In this document: piece after piece, positions 40,597 through 49,994 of the stretch
Position numbering within the stretch: the first letter of the stretch is position 1
Layout of the letters: the number at the start of each line of letters is the position of its first letter
NCBI RefSeq assembly: GCF_029837695.1
Contig: NZ_JAOEEA010000002.1
Coordinates: 310,001-374,000, forward strand
Source: Pseudomonas sp. GD04019
Lineage (GTDB): Bacteria; Pseudomonadota; Gammaproteobacteria; Pseudomonadales; Pseudomonadaceae
Length of the DNA stretch: 64,000 bases
Direction of reading: 5' to 3'
The notes under the pieces: generated by a model
The model's input: only the letters and a program-made list of their open reading frames with translations
The model's database searches: none
Told to the model about the DNA's origin: nothing
Made by a program: the position numbers and the translations under genes

Positions 40597-41964
40597 TTAG
40601 GTATCGGAATCCCGCAGGCTCGGGCCTTGCCCGGAGCCGCCGCCGTCGCCGCCGCGCAGCGTGTGGGCGGCAGTGGTCGCGGCATGGGTAGCCTGCTGGC
40701 GGCGGTGCATCCGCTTGGCCCAGGCCGGTTGCTGTTGCTTCTGCGAGCCTGCGGTGCCGTCTGCGGTCTGGCCGGGGCCAGCACCGTCGCTGCCGGCTTC
40801 TGTGCCGTTCCAGCCAGCGCGGAAGGAGTCGGCCACCTTCTGCCCAACAGCGGAAGCACCAGAGGTGACGCTGCGGCCTGCGGCTTGTGCGCCAGTCTTG
40901 GCGACATTGCCGAGGCCAGCCGCCGCGCCCTTGGCACCGCCGCCGGCCGCAGCGGAACCGGCCTGGAACGCCGATCGGGCACTGCCGGCCGCCGAAGTCG
41001 CGGCACGCGCACCGGCACCGGCCAGCTTTGCGGCCGCCGGGGCCATTCGTGCCCCGGCCATGACGGCGCCGCCCACGCCCGTTACGGCGGCGCCGATGGC
41101 AACGCCGGTGCCGACAGCCCCGACCGCAGCACCAGCCATCGCGCCCGCACCAAGCTGTGGCGCACCGGACACCAGGCCGGTGGCGATACCGGGGCCGAAA
41201 ATGCCCAGCGCCAGCAGCGCGAGCGAGGCCAGCATCACGACCAGCGCGTGGTCGATGGATGGTTCGTCGGGATGCACCTGGAACTCGGCGAACAGGCCTG
41301 AACCGATGCCGACGATGACGGCCAGCACCAAGACCTTGATGCCTGACGACACCACGTTGCCTAGCACCTTTTCCGCGAGGAACGAGGTCTTGTTCCAGAG
41401 TGCAAACGGGATCAAGACGAAGCCGGCGAGCGTAGTCAGTTTGAACTCGATCAGCGTGATGAAAAGCTGTACGGCCAGCACGAAGAAGCAGAGGATCACC
41501 ACCAGCCAGGCGATGAACAGAACCACGATAGGGTCGATGTTCACGAACACCTCGGGGAACCCAGCCATGTCCCCGATCTGTTCCAGAATCGGCGCGGCTG
41601 CGTCGATGCCGGTCTTCGCCAGCCGGCCCGGCTGAAGGAAGTTCTCCATCGTGATGGCCGAGCCGGTAGCGGTAATTCCCAAGCCGGCGAACGAGCGGAA
41701 CACGATGCTCGCCAGCCAGTTGAAGTTGCCGATGATGTAGGCGAACGCGCCGACACAGAGCACCTTGCGCAGCAGCTTGGCGATCACGTCGTCGCCCTGG
41801 CCGGTGGCGTGGCTCATGGCCCAATACAGGCCAGCGATCGTCATGTCGATGACGATGAGCGTGGCGGTGAGAAATGCCACTTCGCCCTGCAATAAGCCGA
41901 AGCCCGAGTCGATGTAGCGCGAGAACGTATCGAGGAAACGGTCGATGATGGTCACGTCGTTCAT
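40597..41964 (-). CDS. trbL: Conjugal transfer membrane protein TrbL (VirB6-like)
   Basis: This polytopic inner membrane protein guides substrate through the T4SS. The 455 residues have five to six helices in residues 25-265 (for example LTTLAGFVLIPFALW), then a long Ala/Gly-rich tail (residues 270-420) ending in a Gln/His-rich stretch and GGDGGGSGQGPSLRDSD. The tail is low complexity and probably cytoplasmic. Its start overlaps the trbK stop (ATGA). Confidence 0.93.
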   Translation of the reverse strand: MNDVTIIDRFLDTFSRYIDSGFGLLQGEVAFLTATLIVIDMTIAGLYWAMSHATGQGDDVIAKLLRKVLCVGAFAYIIGNFNWLASIVFRSFAGLGITATGSAITMENFLQPGRLAKTGIDAAAPILEQIGDMAGFPEVFVNIDPIVVLFIAWLVVILCFFVLAVQLFITLIEFKLTTLAGFVLIPFALWNKTSFLAEKVLGNVVSSGIKVLVLAVIVGIGSGLFAEFQVHPDEPSIDHALVVMLASLALLALGIFGPGIATGLVSGAPQLGAGAMAGAAVGAVGTGVAIGAAVTGVGGAVMAGARMAPAAAKLAGAGARAATSAAGSARSAFQAGSAAAGGGAKGAAAGLGNVAKTGAQAAGRSVTSGASAVGQKVADSFRAGWNGTEAGSDGAGPGQTADGTAGSQKQQQPAWAKRMHRRQQATHAATTAAHTLRGGDGGGSGQGPSLRDSDT

Positions 41965-42287
41965 GGCGAATCCTCGGGCGGAGTGAGCGGAACGGCGCCC
42001 TCTGGCAATTCATCTGCGGGCGTATCGAAGCTCGGCGGAATCGGCGGGAGTTCAGCCAGCGAGTTGTATTCATCCGGCCCGGTATGGCCGGCGAAGAAGC
42101 GCCGCCGGAAGGCTTCAGCGGCGGCGCGGCAGGCATCCTCGCCCACGGCCTGCCGGTCGGCCGCGCATTGCCCGCGCAACGCCTTGAGCCGCACCGGATC
42201 TGCGGCCAGGGCGTCGGCCAGGTTCTCGGCCGGCTGCTGGCCGCACGCGGTCAGCAGCACGGCCATCAGGACGGAAGCGCATCGCAT
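41961..42287 (-). CDS. trbK: Entry-exclusion lipoprotein, TrbK-alt type
   Basis: Entry exclusion proteins stop a host from receiving a second copy of the same element. The 108-residue protein has a lipobox VLLTACGQQP with Cys15. The conserved helical block RLKxLRxQCxxDR and then GxxxC and AEAxRRRFF marks it as the TrbK variant of Tn4371-type clusters. A Pro-rich tail follows. It lies between trbJ and trbL, the usual place. A paralogue is at 52598. Confidence 0.87.
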   Translation of the reverse strand: MRCASVLMAVLLTACGQQPAENLADALAADPVRLKALRGQCAADRQAVGEDACRAAAEAFRRRFFAGHTGPDEYNSLAELPPIPPSFDTPADELPEGAVPLTPPEDSP

Positions 42288-42299
42288 GGCCGCCTCCGG

Positions 42300-43043
42300 T
42301 CAGTTGTTATAGAAGTTGACGGACTGCGGCGTGTACGGCGTGCCGGTGCCCAGAAAGCGCCGCCGCACTTCGCGGGCGCGCTCCATAGCCGCCGCTTGCC
42401 GCGCCAGTTCCAGTGAAGCGGCCCGGTCTTGCGTGATCTGGAGCTGCTGCGCCTGGATCGACTGCTTGGCCTGCAAAGCCAGGAGCTGGTTCGTCGCCTG
42501 CATCGCTTGCAGCGCGCCGGTGGCCGACTGGCTCTGGCTCACGAGATCGGCCAGCGCGCTTTCGTCTTGGGCGAGGTTCTGCGACACCTGCGCCTGCATC
42601 CGCATCGCGGTGTGCAAGCCGTTCAAGGTGTTCTGCCAGCGTTCGCGGGCGTCCTGTGCCATGCGGTCGCCGCTGATGGTGGCGGCGTACTGTTCCGGGT
42701 ACAGGCGGGCGAACGTGGCATCCATGCTCTGCACGTCGTAGGCCAAGCCGCGCGCCTCGGCGATCAGGCGCTCGGTGGTGGCGAGCGTCGAGCGCAGGCG
42801 GTTGACGATGTTGAAGTCGAGATTTGCCAGGTTCCTGGCCTGGTTCATCAACATCTGCGCCTCGTTCTGAAGCTGGTTGATCTGGTTGTTGATCTGTTCC
42901 AGCGTGCGCACGGCGGTCAGCGTGTTCTGCACGAAGTTGGACGGGTCGAACACCGTCAGCGCGGATGCGGGCTGCACGGCCAGCAGCGATACCGACAGCA
43001 CGGCAGCGAGTGAGACAGAGAGCAAACGGGGCTTGGTCTTCAT
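42300..43043 (-). CDS. trbJ: Conjugal transfer protein TrbJ (VirB5-like)
   Basis: This secreted minor pilus component is implicated in contact with the recipient. A signal peptide (SLAAVLSVSLLAVQPASA) is followed by FDPSNFVQNTLTAVRTLEQI and a long helical, Gln/Asn-rich body, in all 247 residues. The ATG at 43043 overlaps the trbE stop by four bases; the longer frame extends into trbE. It precedes the entry-exclusion gene. Confidence 0.93.
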   Translation of the reverse strand: MKTKPRLLSVSLAAVLSVSLLAVQPASALTVFDPSNFVQNTLTAVRTLEQINNQINQLQNEAQMLMNQARNLANLDFNIVNRLRSTLATTERLIAEARGLAYDVQSMDATFARLYPEQYAATISGDRMAQDARERWQNTLNGLHTAMRMQAQVSQNLAQDESALADLVSQSQSATGALQAMQATNQLLALQAKQSIQAQQLQITQDRAASLELARQAAAMERAREVRRRFLGTGTPYTPQSVNFYNN

Positions 43044-45490
43044 GGTGAAACCTCCAGCGGTTGAGAAGCGAGAAAGGAAGCTGCCGCCGGAGCGGACGGC
43101 AGCAGGTCGGCGGCCCAGCCGAGGCCGCGATGGCGCAGCCACGCGCCGGCGAAGCCGGGAGCGCCGGCCTGCGTCAGCACGCGGTCAATATCGCGTTGGT
43201 CTTGAGGGGTGGATGCGCCCGCGAATGCGAGCGCGACAGGCCCCAGGTCGAGGTCGAACAGGCGATTGCCGAGGCGCGACTGGTAGTAGTAATCGCGCTT
43301 GGGCTGTGCGGTCGCCACGATCTCAATCTGGCGGCTGTTCAAGCCGAAGCCTTCGTAGATCGTGCGAATCTGCGGCTCGGTGGCCTGCGGGTTAGGTAAG
43401 AAGATCCTGCTCGCGCAGCTTTCGATGATGGCTGGCGCGATGGTCGAGTCCTTGATGTCGGCCAGCGACTGCGTGGCAAAGATGACGCTGACGTTCTTTT
43501 TTCTGAGCGTCTTGAGCCATTGCCGGATGCGGGCCGCGAAGGACGGCTCATCGAGGAACAGCCACGCTTCATCGAGGATCAGCAGCGTGGGCGCGCCGTC
43601 AAAACGTTCGTCGAAGCGGGCGAACAGGTAGCGCAGCACTGCTTGCACGGCGGCGGGGCTGTGCATCAGTTCTTCCATCTCAAAGCCCTGCACGTCGGCC
43701 ATGCCCAGCCGGTCGTGGTCAGCGTCCAGCAGCTTGCCGTGGGCGCCGCCCAACACATAGGGCGCGAGCGCTTGGCGCAGCGCGTTGGACTGCAATAACA
43801 CCGACAAGCCGGTCATGGTGCGCTGCTCCACTGGCGCACCGGCAAGGCTTCGCAGCGCCGACCAAATGGCAGCCTTCTCGTCCGGGCCGACCGTCACGCC
43901 TTCGTGCAGCAGCCGGCCCTCCACCCATTCGGCGGCCCAGGTGCGGTAGCCCTCGTGGGCTATTCGCGCGAGTGGCTGGAAGGCGATGCCGCCATCGGCA
44001 CCGAGGTCGTAGTGCTCACCGCCAAGGCCGAGGATGGTGGCGCGCATCGAGCGCCCCATGTCGAAGGCGAAGATCCGCGAGCCGAAGTAGCGCCGGAACT
44101 GCATGGCCAATATGGCGAGCAGCACCGACTTGCCCATGCCGGTCGGCCCGGCGACAAGGGTGTGCCCCACGTCGCCGATGTGCGTCACCAGCCGGAACGG
44201 CGTCGCGCCATCGGTGCGGGTGACGATCAGCGGCGGGCCATCGAGGTGTTCGTTCTTCTCCGGCCCAGCCCATACCGCTGACATCGGCATCATGTGCGCC
44301 AGGTTCAGCGTCGAAACGATGGGCTGACGCACGTTCGCGTATGCGTTGCCGGGGACGGACGACAGCCAGGCATCGACTGCGTTGAGGGTTTCGGGGATGG
44401 TCACGAAACCCCGGCCCTGGATGACGCGCTCCACCATGCGCAGCTTCTCGTCGGCCACGGCCGGGTCGGCGTCGAGCACCGTCACCGTGGCGGTGAGGTA
44501 GCCGAAGGCGACTTGATCGCTGCCCAGCTCCTGCAAGGCGGCATCGGCGTCGGCGGCCTTGTTGCTGGCATCGGTATCGACCAGCGGGCTTTCCTGCTGA
44601 AAGATCGTTTCGCGCAGCAGCGCGATGACGTTCTTGCGCTTGGCGAACCATTGGCGCCGCAAGCGCCCCAATTCCCGTTCCGCCTCGGCTTTGTCCAGGC
44701 ACAGGAAGCGCGTACTCCAGCGATACGCAAAGCCCAGGCGGTTGAGGTCGTCCAAGATCCCCGGCCAGGTCGAGGTCGGGAAGCCTCGTACCGACACCAC
44801 GCGCAGGTGCTGATCGCCCAGCATGGGCGCCAGGCCGCCGACCAGCGCGGCATCGGCCAGCAGTGCGTCGATATGGAACGGCACGTCGGGCACGCCGACG
44901 CGATAGCGCCGCGTGGAGACTGTGGCATGCAGGTAGGTCAGCGTCTGGCTATCGTCCAGCCAGGCAATCTCCGGCATCACACCATCGAGCAGGTCGAACA
45001 CGCGATCGGTCTCTGCCACGAAGGAATCAAGCCGACCACGCCAGTCCACACCCTCAGTGGGCCGGTTCTCGTACAGCATCCCAGCCGCACGGGCGCGAGA
45101 CTCTTGCGGCGGTAGGTGTTGCAACGTGAAGTGATAGACGCTCTCGAAATGGCCATCCGACTCCTCGAACGCCGCGCGTCGCTCCTCATCCACCAGCCAG
45201 GACAGTGGTTCGGGAAAGGAGGATTGCGGATAGCTCGATGCCCGCATCCGCTCGGCCTCGATATAGAAGGCCCAGCCAGACCCGGTACGGCGAAGCGCGT
45301 TGTTCTGCCGCGCCGACGTGGCAATCAGCTCGCCCTGTGTCGCACTGTCCAAGTCGGGGCCGCGAAACTGGAACGTGCGTTGAAACGAACCATCTTTGTT
45401 CAGCACAACGCCCGGCGCGACCAGCCCGGCCCAGGGCAGCCAGTCGGCAAGCAAGGCCGGGCGCTGACGATATTCGGCAAGGTTCAGCAT
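43040..45490 (-). CDS. trbE: Conjugal transfer ATPase TrbE (VirB4-like)
   Basis: TrbE powers pilus assembly and substrate transfer at the inner membrane. The 816 residues include a Walker A GPTGMGKS near residue 445 and Walker B TLLILDEAWLFLDEP. RIRQWLKTLRKKNVSVIFATQSL follows, typical of VirB4. The N-terminal half has the CagE/TrbE/VirB domain. It overlaps trbJ by four bases and follows trbD by 12 bases. Confidence 0.96.
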   Translation of the reverse strand: MLNLAEYRQRPALLADWLPWAGLVAPGVVLNKDGSFQRTFQFRGPDLDSATQGELIATSARQNNALRRTGSGWAFYIEAERMRASSYPQSSFPEPLSWLVDEERRAAFEESDGHFESVYHFTLQHLPPQESRARAAGMLYENRPTEGVDWRGRLDSFVAETDRVFDLLDGVMPEIAWLDDSQTLTYLHATVSTRRYRVGVPDVPFHIDALLADAALVGGLAPMLGDQHLRVVSVRGFPTSTWPGILDDLNRLGFAYRWSTRFLCLDKAEAERELGRLRRQWFAKRKNVIALLRETIFQQESPLVDTDASNKAADADAALQELGSDQVAFGYLTATVTVLDADPAVADEKLRMVERVIQGRGFVTIPETLNAVDAWLSSVPGNAYANVRQPIVSTLNLAHMMPMSAVWAGPEKNEHLDGPPLIVTRTDGATPFRLVTHIGDVGHTLVAGPTGMGKSVLLAILAMQFRRYFGSRIFAFDMGRSMRATILGLGGEHYDLGADGGIAFQPLARIAHEGYRTWAAEWVEGRLLHEGVTVGPDEKAAIWSALRSLAGAPVEQRTMTGLSVLLQSNALRQALAPYVLGGAHGKLLDADHDRLGMADVQGFEMEELMHSPAAVQAVLRYLFARFDERFDGAPTLLILDEAWLFLDEPSFAARIRQWLKTLRKKNVSVIFATQSLADIKDSTIAPAIIESCASRIFLPNPQATEPQIRTIYEGFGLNSRQIEIVATAQPKRDYYYQSRLGNRLFDLDLGPVALAFAGASTPQDQRDIDRVLTQAGAPGFAGAWLRHRGLGWAADLLPSAPAAASFLASQPLEVSP

Positions 45491-45502
45491 GGCGTCCTCC
45501 CC

Positions 45503-45772
45503 TCACACGTCCAGAAGCGGGCGGTGTTTGATATGCCGCGCGAAGACCTGCATGAACTGCGGATCGACGCGCGCACCCCATACGGCCAGCGAGTGGCCGA
45601 CGATCCAGAGCACCACGCCGGGAATCCACAGTTGCAGGCCCAGCCCGACGGCGGCGGCTAGCGTGCCGTTGGCAATCGCCACGGTGCGCGGCGCACCGCC
45701 CAGCAGGATCGGCTCGGTCAGCGAGCGATGCAGCGGCACTTCAAAGCCCGGAAGATCGGTGGCCTTACTCAT
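45503..45772 (-). CDS. trbD: Conjugal transfer protein TrbD (VirB3-like)
   Basis: This 89-residue inner membrane protein starts PGFEVPLHRSLTEPILLGGAP, which is diagnostic of TrbD/VirB3. Two helices follow (TLAAAVGLGLQLW and VVLWIVGHSLAVW). It partners TrbE in the translocase. It overlaps the trbC stop by four bases. Confidence 0.94.
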   Translation of the reverse strand: MSKATDLPGFEVPLHRSLTEPILLGGAPRTVAIANGTLAAAVGLGLQLWIPGVVLWIVGHSLAVWGARVDPQFMQVFARHIKHRPLLDV

Positions 45773-46155
45773 ACGACGGCCCCTCCGGAGAAGCTGAAGA
45801 ACGACAGGAAGAACGAGGACGCGGCGAACGCGATGGACAGGCCGAACACGATCTGGATCAGCTTGCGAAAGCCGCCGCTGGTATCACCGAACGCCAGCGC
45901 AAGCCCCGTCGAGATGATGATGATCACCGCCACGATCCGGGCGACTGGCCCTTGGATGGATTCGAGGATGGAGGTCAGCGGCCCTTCCCACGGCATCGAG
46001 GAACCGGCGGCCTGCGCCGTGCCCGCCAGCAACAGCATCAGCGCGGCCAGCAGCAGCCCTTGCCCTGCGGGACGGGCCAGGTGGCGCAGCCGCGCCATGC
46101 TGGACAGGCGAGAAATAGGATTTACGGAAAGACGGAAAGCATCAACGTGCGTCAT
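45769..46155 (-). CDS. trbC: Conjugal transfer pilin TrbC (VirB2-like)
   Basis: This is the major pilin precursor. The 128 residues have a long leader ending near LLAGTAQAAGSSMPWEGPL, then two hydrophobic helices (ARIVAVIIIISTGLALAFG and QIVFGLSIAFAASSFFL). In related systems the mature pilin is trimmed and sometimes cyclised. Its first ATG overlaps the trbB stop; an internal ATG at codon 20 is an alternative. Confidence 0.92.
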   Translation of the reverse strand: MTHVDAFRLSVNPISRLSSMARLRHLARPAGQGLLLAALMLLLAGTAQAAGSSMPWEGPLTSILESIQGPVARIVAVIIIISTGLALAFGDTSGGFRKLIQIVFGLSIAFAASSFFLSFFSFSGGAVV

Positions 46156-47222
46156 GGCAGTTCTCCAGGTTGGTCAGGGGTCGAGGAAGGCGCAGCGGCA
46201 GCGGCTGCAAGAGGAACCGGCGGCAGCTCGGGAAACGGCGTTTCCAGCGCATCTGTCAGGCGATAGCCCGCACCGTCGAAGCCGACGACACGGGAGATGG
46301 TTTCGACGTGACGTTTGCGGCCACGGCCTGCGATGTGAATCACCACGTTGACCGCCTCGGCGATCAGGGCGCGGGGCGGATTCACTGCCACTTCGAGGAT
46401 CAGTTGCTCCAGACGCAGCAGTGCGCCCAAGGCGGAGCCGGCATGGATGGTGGCAATGCCGCCGGGGTGGCCGGTGCCCCAGACCTTCACCAAGTCCAGG
46501 GCTTCGCCGCCACGCACTTCGCCGACGATCACGCGGTCAGGCCGCAGGCGCATCGTGGCCCGCACCAGCTCGGTCATTGTGACGACGCCGGCGCGGGTGC
46601 GCAGCGGCACATGGTCGCGGGCCGCGCATTGCAGCTCGATGGTGTCTTCGAGCACCAGCACGCGGTCGCCTGTGGCGGCGATCTCGGCCAGCAGCGCGTT
46701 CGCCAGCGTGGTCTTGCCGGTGCTGGTGCCGCCGGCGATCAGGATGTTCTGCCGCTCGCGCACGGCGCGGCGCAGGAACTCGGCCTGCCCGGCGGTCAGG
46801 ATGCCGTCGGCCACGTAGCGATCCAGGCCGATGATGCTCACGGCCCGCTTGCGTAGCGCGAAGGCTGGCCCCGGGGCGGCCGGAGGCAGGATGCCCTCGA
46901 AACGCTCGCCGGTTTCCGGCAACTCGGCGGTCAAGAGCGGCTGGCCGCGATGCACCTCCGCGCCGACATGCGCGGCGACCAGGCGGATGATGCGTTCACC
47001 ATCGGCCTCGGGCATCTCCACGCCCAGCGGCGAGCGACCCGACGACAGCCGATCCACCCACAGGGTGCGATCGGGGTTGAGCATGATTTCCACAACATCC
47101 GGATCTTCGAGCGCAGCGGCGATCAGCGGCCCCATCGCCGTGCGCAGCATCTGGATGCGGCGATCCTGGGACGCCGCGGCGGATGAGCGAGATTCAGGCG
47201 GAATCTGCGGAACGGCACTCAT
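46152..47222 (-). CDS. trbB: Conjugal transfer ATPase TrbB (VirB11-like)
   Basis: TrbB is a hexameric traffic ATPase that drives pilus biogenesis and substrate transfer. The 356 residues have a VirB11 fold with Walker A GGTSTGKTTLANALL near residue 163. VLVLEDTIELQC, TMRLRPDRVIVGEVRGGEA and the HAGSALGALLRLEQLI box follow. Its ATG overlaps the CopG-family stop by four bases. Confidence 0.96.
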   Translation of the reverse strand: MSAVPQIPPESRSSAAASQDRRIQMLRTAMGPLIAAALEDPDVVEIMLNPDRTLWVDRLSSGRSPLGVEMPEADGERIIRLVAAHVGAEVHRGQPLLTAELPETGERFEGILPPAAPGPAFALRKRAVSIIGLDRYVADGILTAGQAEFLRRAVRERQNILIAGGTSTGKTTLANALLAEIAATGDRVLVLEDTIELQCAARDHVPLRTRAGVVTMTELVRATMRLRPDRVIVGEVRGGEALDLVKVWGTGHPGGIATIHAGSALGALLRLEQLILEVAVNPPRALIAEAVNVVIHIAGRGRKRHVETISRVVGFDGAGYRLTDALETPFPELPPVPLAAAAAAPSSTPDQPGELP

Positions 47223-47695
47223 GACGCACGCTCTGCAGCTCGCTCATCGGCGGACGCCATCGCTGCTGCGTCATCCATCCGCATCGGATCGGGGTGCAGT
47301 TCCTCCACCACGTCGCGCACCAGACTGCGGCCACGCAGCAGGTGGCGACCCAACTGCTCGACGAACTGCTCGAAGCGCGCTTTGCCCTGGGCGCGGGCCG
47401 CGTCCTTGTGGGCTTCTGGCACCGGCGTGCTGATGGTCAAGAAATAGCGGATGAACAGCGCCAGCGTTTCGATCTGGATGTTCTGGTCGCGCTCCATGCG
47501 TTCGGTCTGCCGCGACAGTCGATCCAGCCGCTTGGCAATGGCGGCCTCACGCTGGTCGCCCGCATCGGGTGACAGCCAGGACGCCAAGGCCGCTGCGACG
47601 ATGGAGGACTTGGACACGCCTTTCTTGGCGGCAAGTTCATCCAGGCGCTTGGCGTGCTCGGGCTGGATGAAAAGATTGAGGCGGTATTGGCTCAT
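47219..47695 (-). CDS. CopG-family ribbon-helix-helix protein of the trb operon
   Basis: The 158-residue protein opens with a CopG-type RHH motif (MSQYRLNLFIQPEHAKRLDE, then GVSKSSIVAAALASWL). A coiled-coil-like region (residues 50-85) and a helical C-terminus follow. It lies between traG and trbB with 4-base overlaps on both sides, the usual place in Tn4371-type clusters. It may autoregulate the transfer operon; that is inference. Confidence 0.85.
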   Translation of the reverse strand: MSQYRLNLFIQPEHAKRLDELAAKKGVSKSSIVAAALASWLSPDAGDQREAAIAKRLDRLSRQTERMERDQNIQIETLALFIRYFLTISTPVPEAHKDAARAQGKARFEQFVEQLGRHLLRGRSLVRDVVEELHPDPMRMDDAAAMASADERAAERAS

Positions 47696-49689
47696 AGGTC
47701 GATTCCGTCGTTGGGGTCGAGAGAAGCCAGCCGGGCCGTGCGCTGCATGGCCGGGTCGAGCTGGCCGGGAAGCGGGAGCGCCAGGTCGTCGTCATCGAGC
47801 AGCTCCAGGTCGTTCGCACACGCGTCCAACTCGGGCTCGTAGGCGACGGTTTCGGAGAGTTCGAGCTGGCGGCGCGGGCCGCCGTCATCGGTGCCGCCCG
47901 GACCATCGGCGGATACCGAGGTCGGCGCCGTAGGTACGGCCGGGATCGCCAAGCCGCTCCAGTCGTCGGGGCGGGCTGGCGGCGCGTCGGCGTACCTCCC
48001 GACTGCGAGCACGGGCGGTGGCAGGACGCGATCCTTGAAATTGGCGTCGACGTAGTAACGCAGCTTCTTCGCGCGGATCGGGGCAACGCTGGACACCATG
48101 ACTACGGCGTCCTCAGGTGGAAGCTGCATCACCTCGCCGGGCGTCAGCAGCGGACGTGCAGTTTCCTGACGCGACACCATCAGGTGCCCCAGCCACGGAG
48201 CGAGGCGGTGGCCCGCGTAGTTGCGCTGCGCGCGAAGCTCGGTGGCGGTGCCGAGGGTTTCGGAAATCCTTTTCGCCGTCCTTTCGTCGTTGGTGGCGAA
48301 AGTCACCCGGACATGGCAGTTGTCGAGGATGGAATGGTTCTGCCCATACGCCTTGTCGATCTGGTTCAGGCTTTGAGCGATGAGAAAGCTGCGGATGCCG
48401 TAGCCGGCCATGAAGGCAAGCGCGGACTCGAAAAAATCGAGGCGACCCAGCGCCGGAAACTCGTCCAGCATCAGCAGCAGCTTGTGCCGGCGCGCGATGC
48501 CATCGCTGCCGTCGAGCGATTCGGTCAGCCGCCGCCCGATCTGGTTCAAGATGAGCCGGATCAGCGGCTTGGTGCGGCTTATGTCGGAGGGCGGCACCAC
48601 CAGATAGAGCGATACCGGGTGCTCGGCGGAAATCAGGTCGGCGATGCGCCAATCGCAGCGCGATGTGACTTCGGCCACGGTCGGGTCGCGGTACAGGCCG
48701 AGAAACGACATGGCGGTGGAGAGCACGCCCGATCGCTCGTTGTCCGACTTGTTGAGCACTTCGCGGGCAGCGGATGCGACAACCGGGTGAGGCGCATCGC
48801 CCAGGTGCTTCGTCGTCATCATCCGGTGCAGCGTCAGCTCGAACGGACACGCCGGGTCGCTGAGGAAGTTGGCGACGCCGCGCAGCGTCTTGTCCTCGCC
48901 TGCGTACAGAACATGCAAGATTGCACCGACCAGTAGCGCGTGGCTGGTCTTCTCCCAATGATTGCGCTTCTCTAACGCACCTTCAGGGTCAACCAGAATG
49001 TCGGCGATGTTCTGCACGTCGCGCACTTCATGTGCGCCGCGCCGGACTTCAAGCAGCGGGTTGTAGGCGGCCGACTGCCTATCGGTGGGGTTGAAAAGCA
49101 GGCAGTGCGAAAAGCGCGAACGCCAGCCCGCCGTGATCTTCCAGTTCTCTCCCTTAATGTCGTGAATGACGGCGGACGCCGGCCACGAAAGCAACGTAGG
49201 CACCACCAAGCCCACGCCCTTGCCCGAGCGCGTGGGTGCGAAGCTCAGGACATGTTCCGGCCCCTCATGTCGGAGGTATTGGTCGTCGTGTTGGCCGAGG
49301 AAGACGCCCGCCGGGAGGGTCAGTCCAGCTTTGCGGATGTCGACGGCATCGGCCCAGCGTGCCGAACCATAAGTCGTAACCAGCCGCGACTGCCGAGAAC
49401 GCCATACCGACATGGCGATGGCGACGAGTAAAGCGAACAAACCGCTACCACCCGCAATCGCACCGCCTGTGTCGAAGACGTGCGGCGCGTAGGCATCAAA
49501 GAAGAACCACCATTCGAACAAGCGCCACGGGTGATAAACCGGTACACCTAGAAGATCGAACCAGGGCGATCCGAGGCGTACTTGATAGCCAAGGGTCGCT
49601 GCTGTCCATTGTGTGGCGCCCCAGACGCCGGCGATCACGATGCCGATTACCACAGCGATCTGGCCGAACAGAACGTTCGTCCCTTGCAT
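47692..49689 (-). CDS. traG: Type IV coupling protein TraG (VirD4-like)
   Basis: TraG links the relaxosome to the T4SS channel. The 665 residues have two N-terminal membrane helices (GQIAVVIGIVIAGVWGATQW and GSGLFALLVAIAMSVW), Walker A PTRSGKGVGLVVPTLLSW near residue 150 and Walker B LLMLDEFPALGRLDFFE near 405. FATNDERTAKRISETLG follows. It is the first gene of the minus-strand transfer operon in this window. No relaxase gene is seen here. Confidence 0.96.
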   Translation of the reverse strand: MQGTNVLFGQIAVVIGIVIAGVWGATQWTAATLGYQVRLGSPWFDLLGVPVYHPWRLFEWWFFFDAYAPHVFDTGGAIAGGSGLFALLVAIAMSVWRSRQSRLVTTYGSARWADAVDIRKAGLTLPAGVFLGQHDDQYLRHEGPEHVLSFAPTRSGKGVGLVVPTLLSWPASAVIHDIKGENWKITAGWRSRFSHCLLFNPTDRQSAAYNPLLEVRRGAHEVRDVQNIADILVDPEGALEKRNHWEKTSHALLVGAILHVLYAGEDKTLRGVANFLSDPACPFELTLHRMMTTKHLGDAPHPVVASAAREVLNKSDNERSGVLSTAMSFLGLYRDPTVAEVTSRCDWRIADLISAEHPVSLYLVVPPSDISRTKPLIRLILNQIGRRLTESLDGSDGIARRHKLLLMLDEFPALGRLDFFESALAFMAGYGIRSFLIAQSLNQIDKAYGQNHSILDNCHVRVTFATNDERTAKRISETLGTATELRAQRNYAGHRLAPWLGHLMVSRQETARPLLTPGEVMQLPPEDAVVMVSSVAPIRAKKLRYYVDANFKDRVLPPPVLAVGRYADAPPARPDDWSGLAIPAVPTAPTSVSADGPGGTDDGGPRRQLELSETVAYEPELDACANDLELLDDDDLALPLPGQLDPAMQRTARLASLDPNDGIDL

Positions 49690-49957
49690 GACCTGTCCTC
49701 CGATTTCTCCTGCGCTGGTGTCTCATTGAAAGCGTTGCACAGGGGGTGTCGCAGGCGTCAGGATCGGTTCTGGGCTAGTGCCGGTCAAAGACCGTTCGCA
49801 GCACAATGGTCGAGGGAAAAGAAAGAATGAGCGCGGTGGCGAGTCAAAGAAAAGCGCCGCAAGCGAAAGCGCACTGCGGCGCATACAGAGTTCCAAGCAA
49901 GTTACCCAAAAAAAGCCGTCAATGGGCCTTGCTTCCACTCATAGGCAATATTTAGAT
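49690..49957. other. Intergenic region upstream of traG
   Basis: No gene is supported. A perfect 8-bp inverted repeat GCGCCGCA and TGCGGCGC (49854-49882) with a 13-base loop is the clearest structure. The traG promoter should lie here on the minus strand, but no strong -35/-10 pair was found. Confidence 0.5.
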
Positions 49958-49972
49958 ATCATGAAAAACGAT
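49958..49972 (+). promoter_or_regulatory. LysR-type operator (ATC-N9-GAT) upstream of the first LysR gene
   Basis: ATCATGAAAAACGAT is an ATC-N9-GAT motif, the half-site pattern of NodD-type LysR regulators. It lies 22 bases before the chosen ATG of the LysR gene. The surrounding GATATCAT and ATGATATT repeat the arms of the palindrome at 51040. Confidence 0.6.
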
Positions 49973-49994
49973 GATATTTAAGATTGGAATAAAA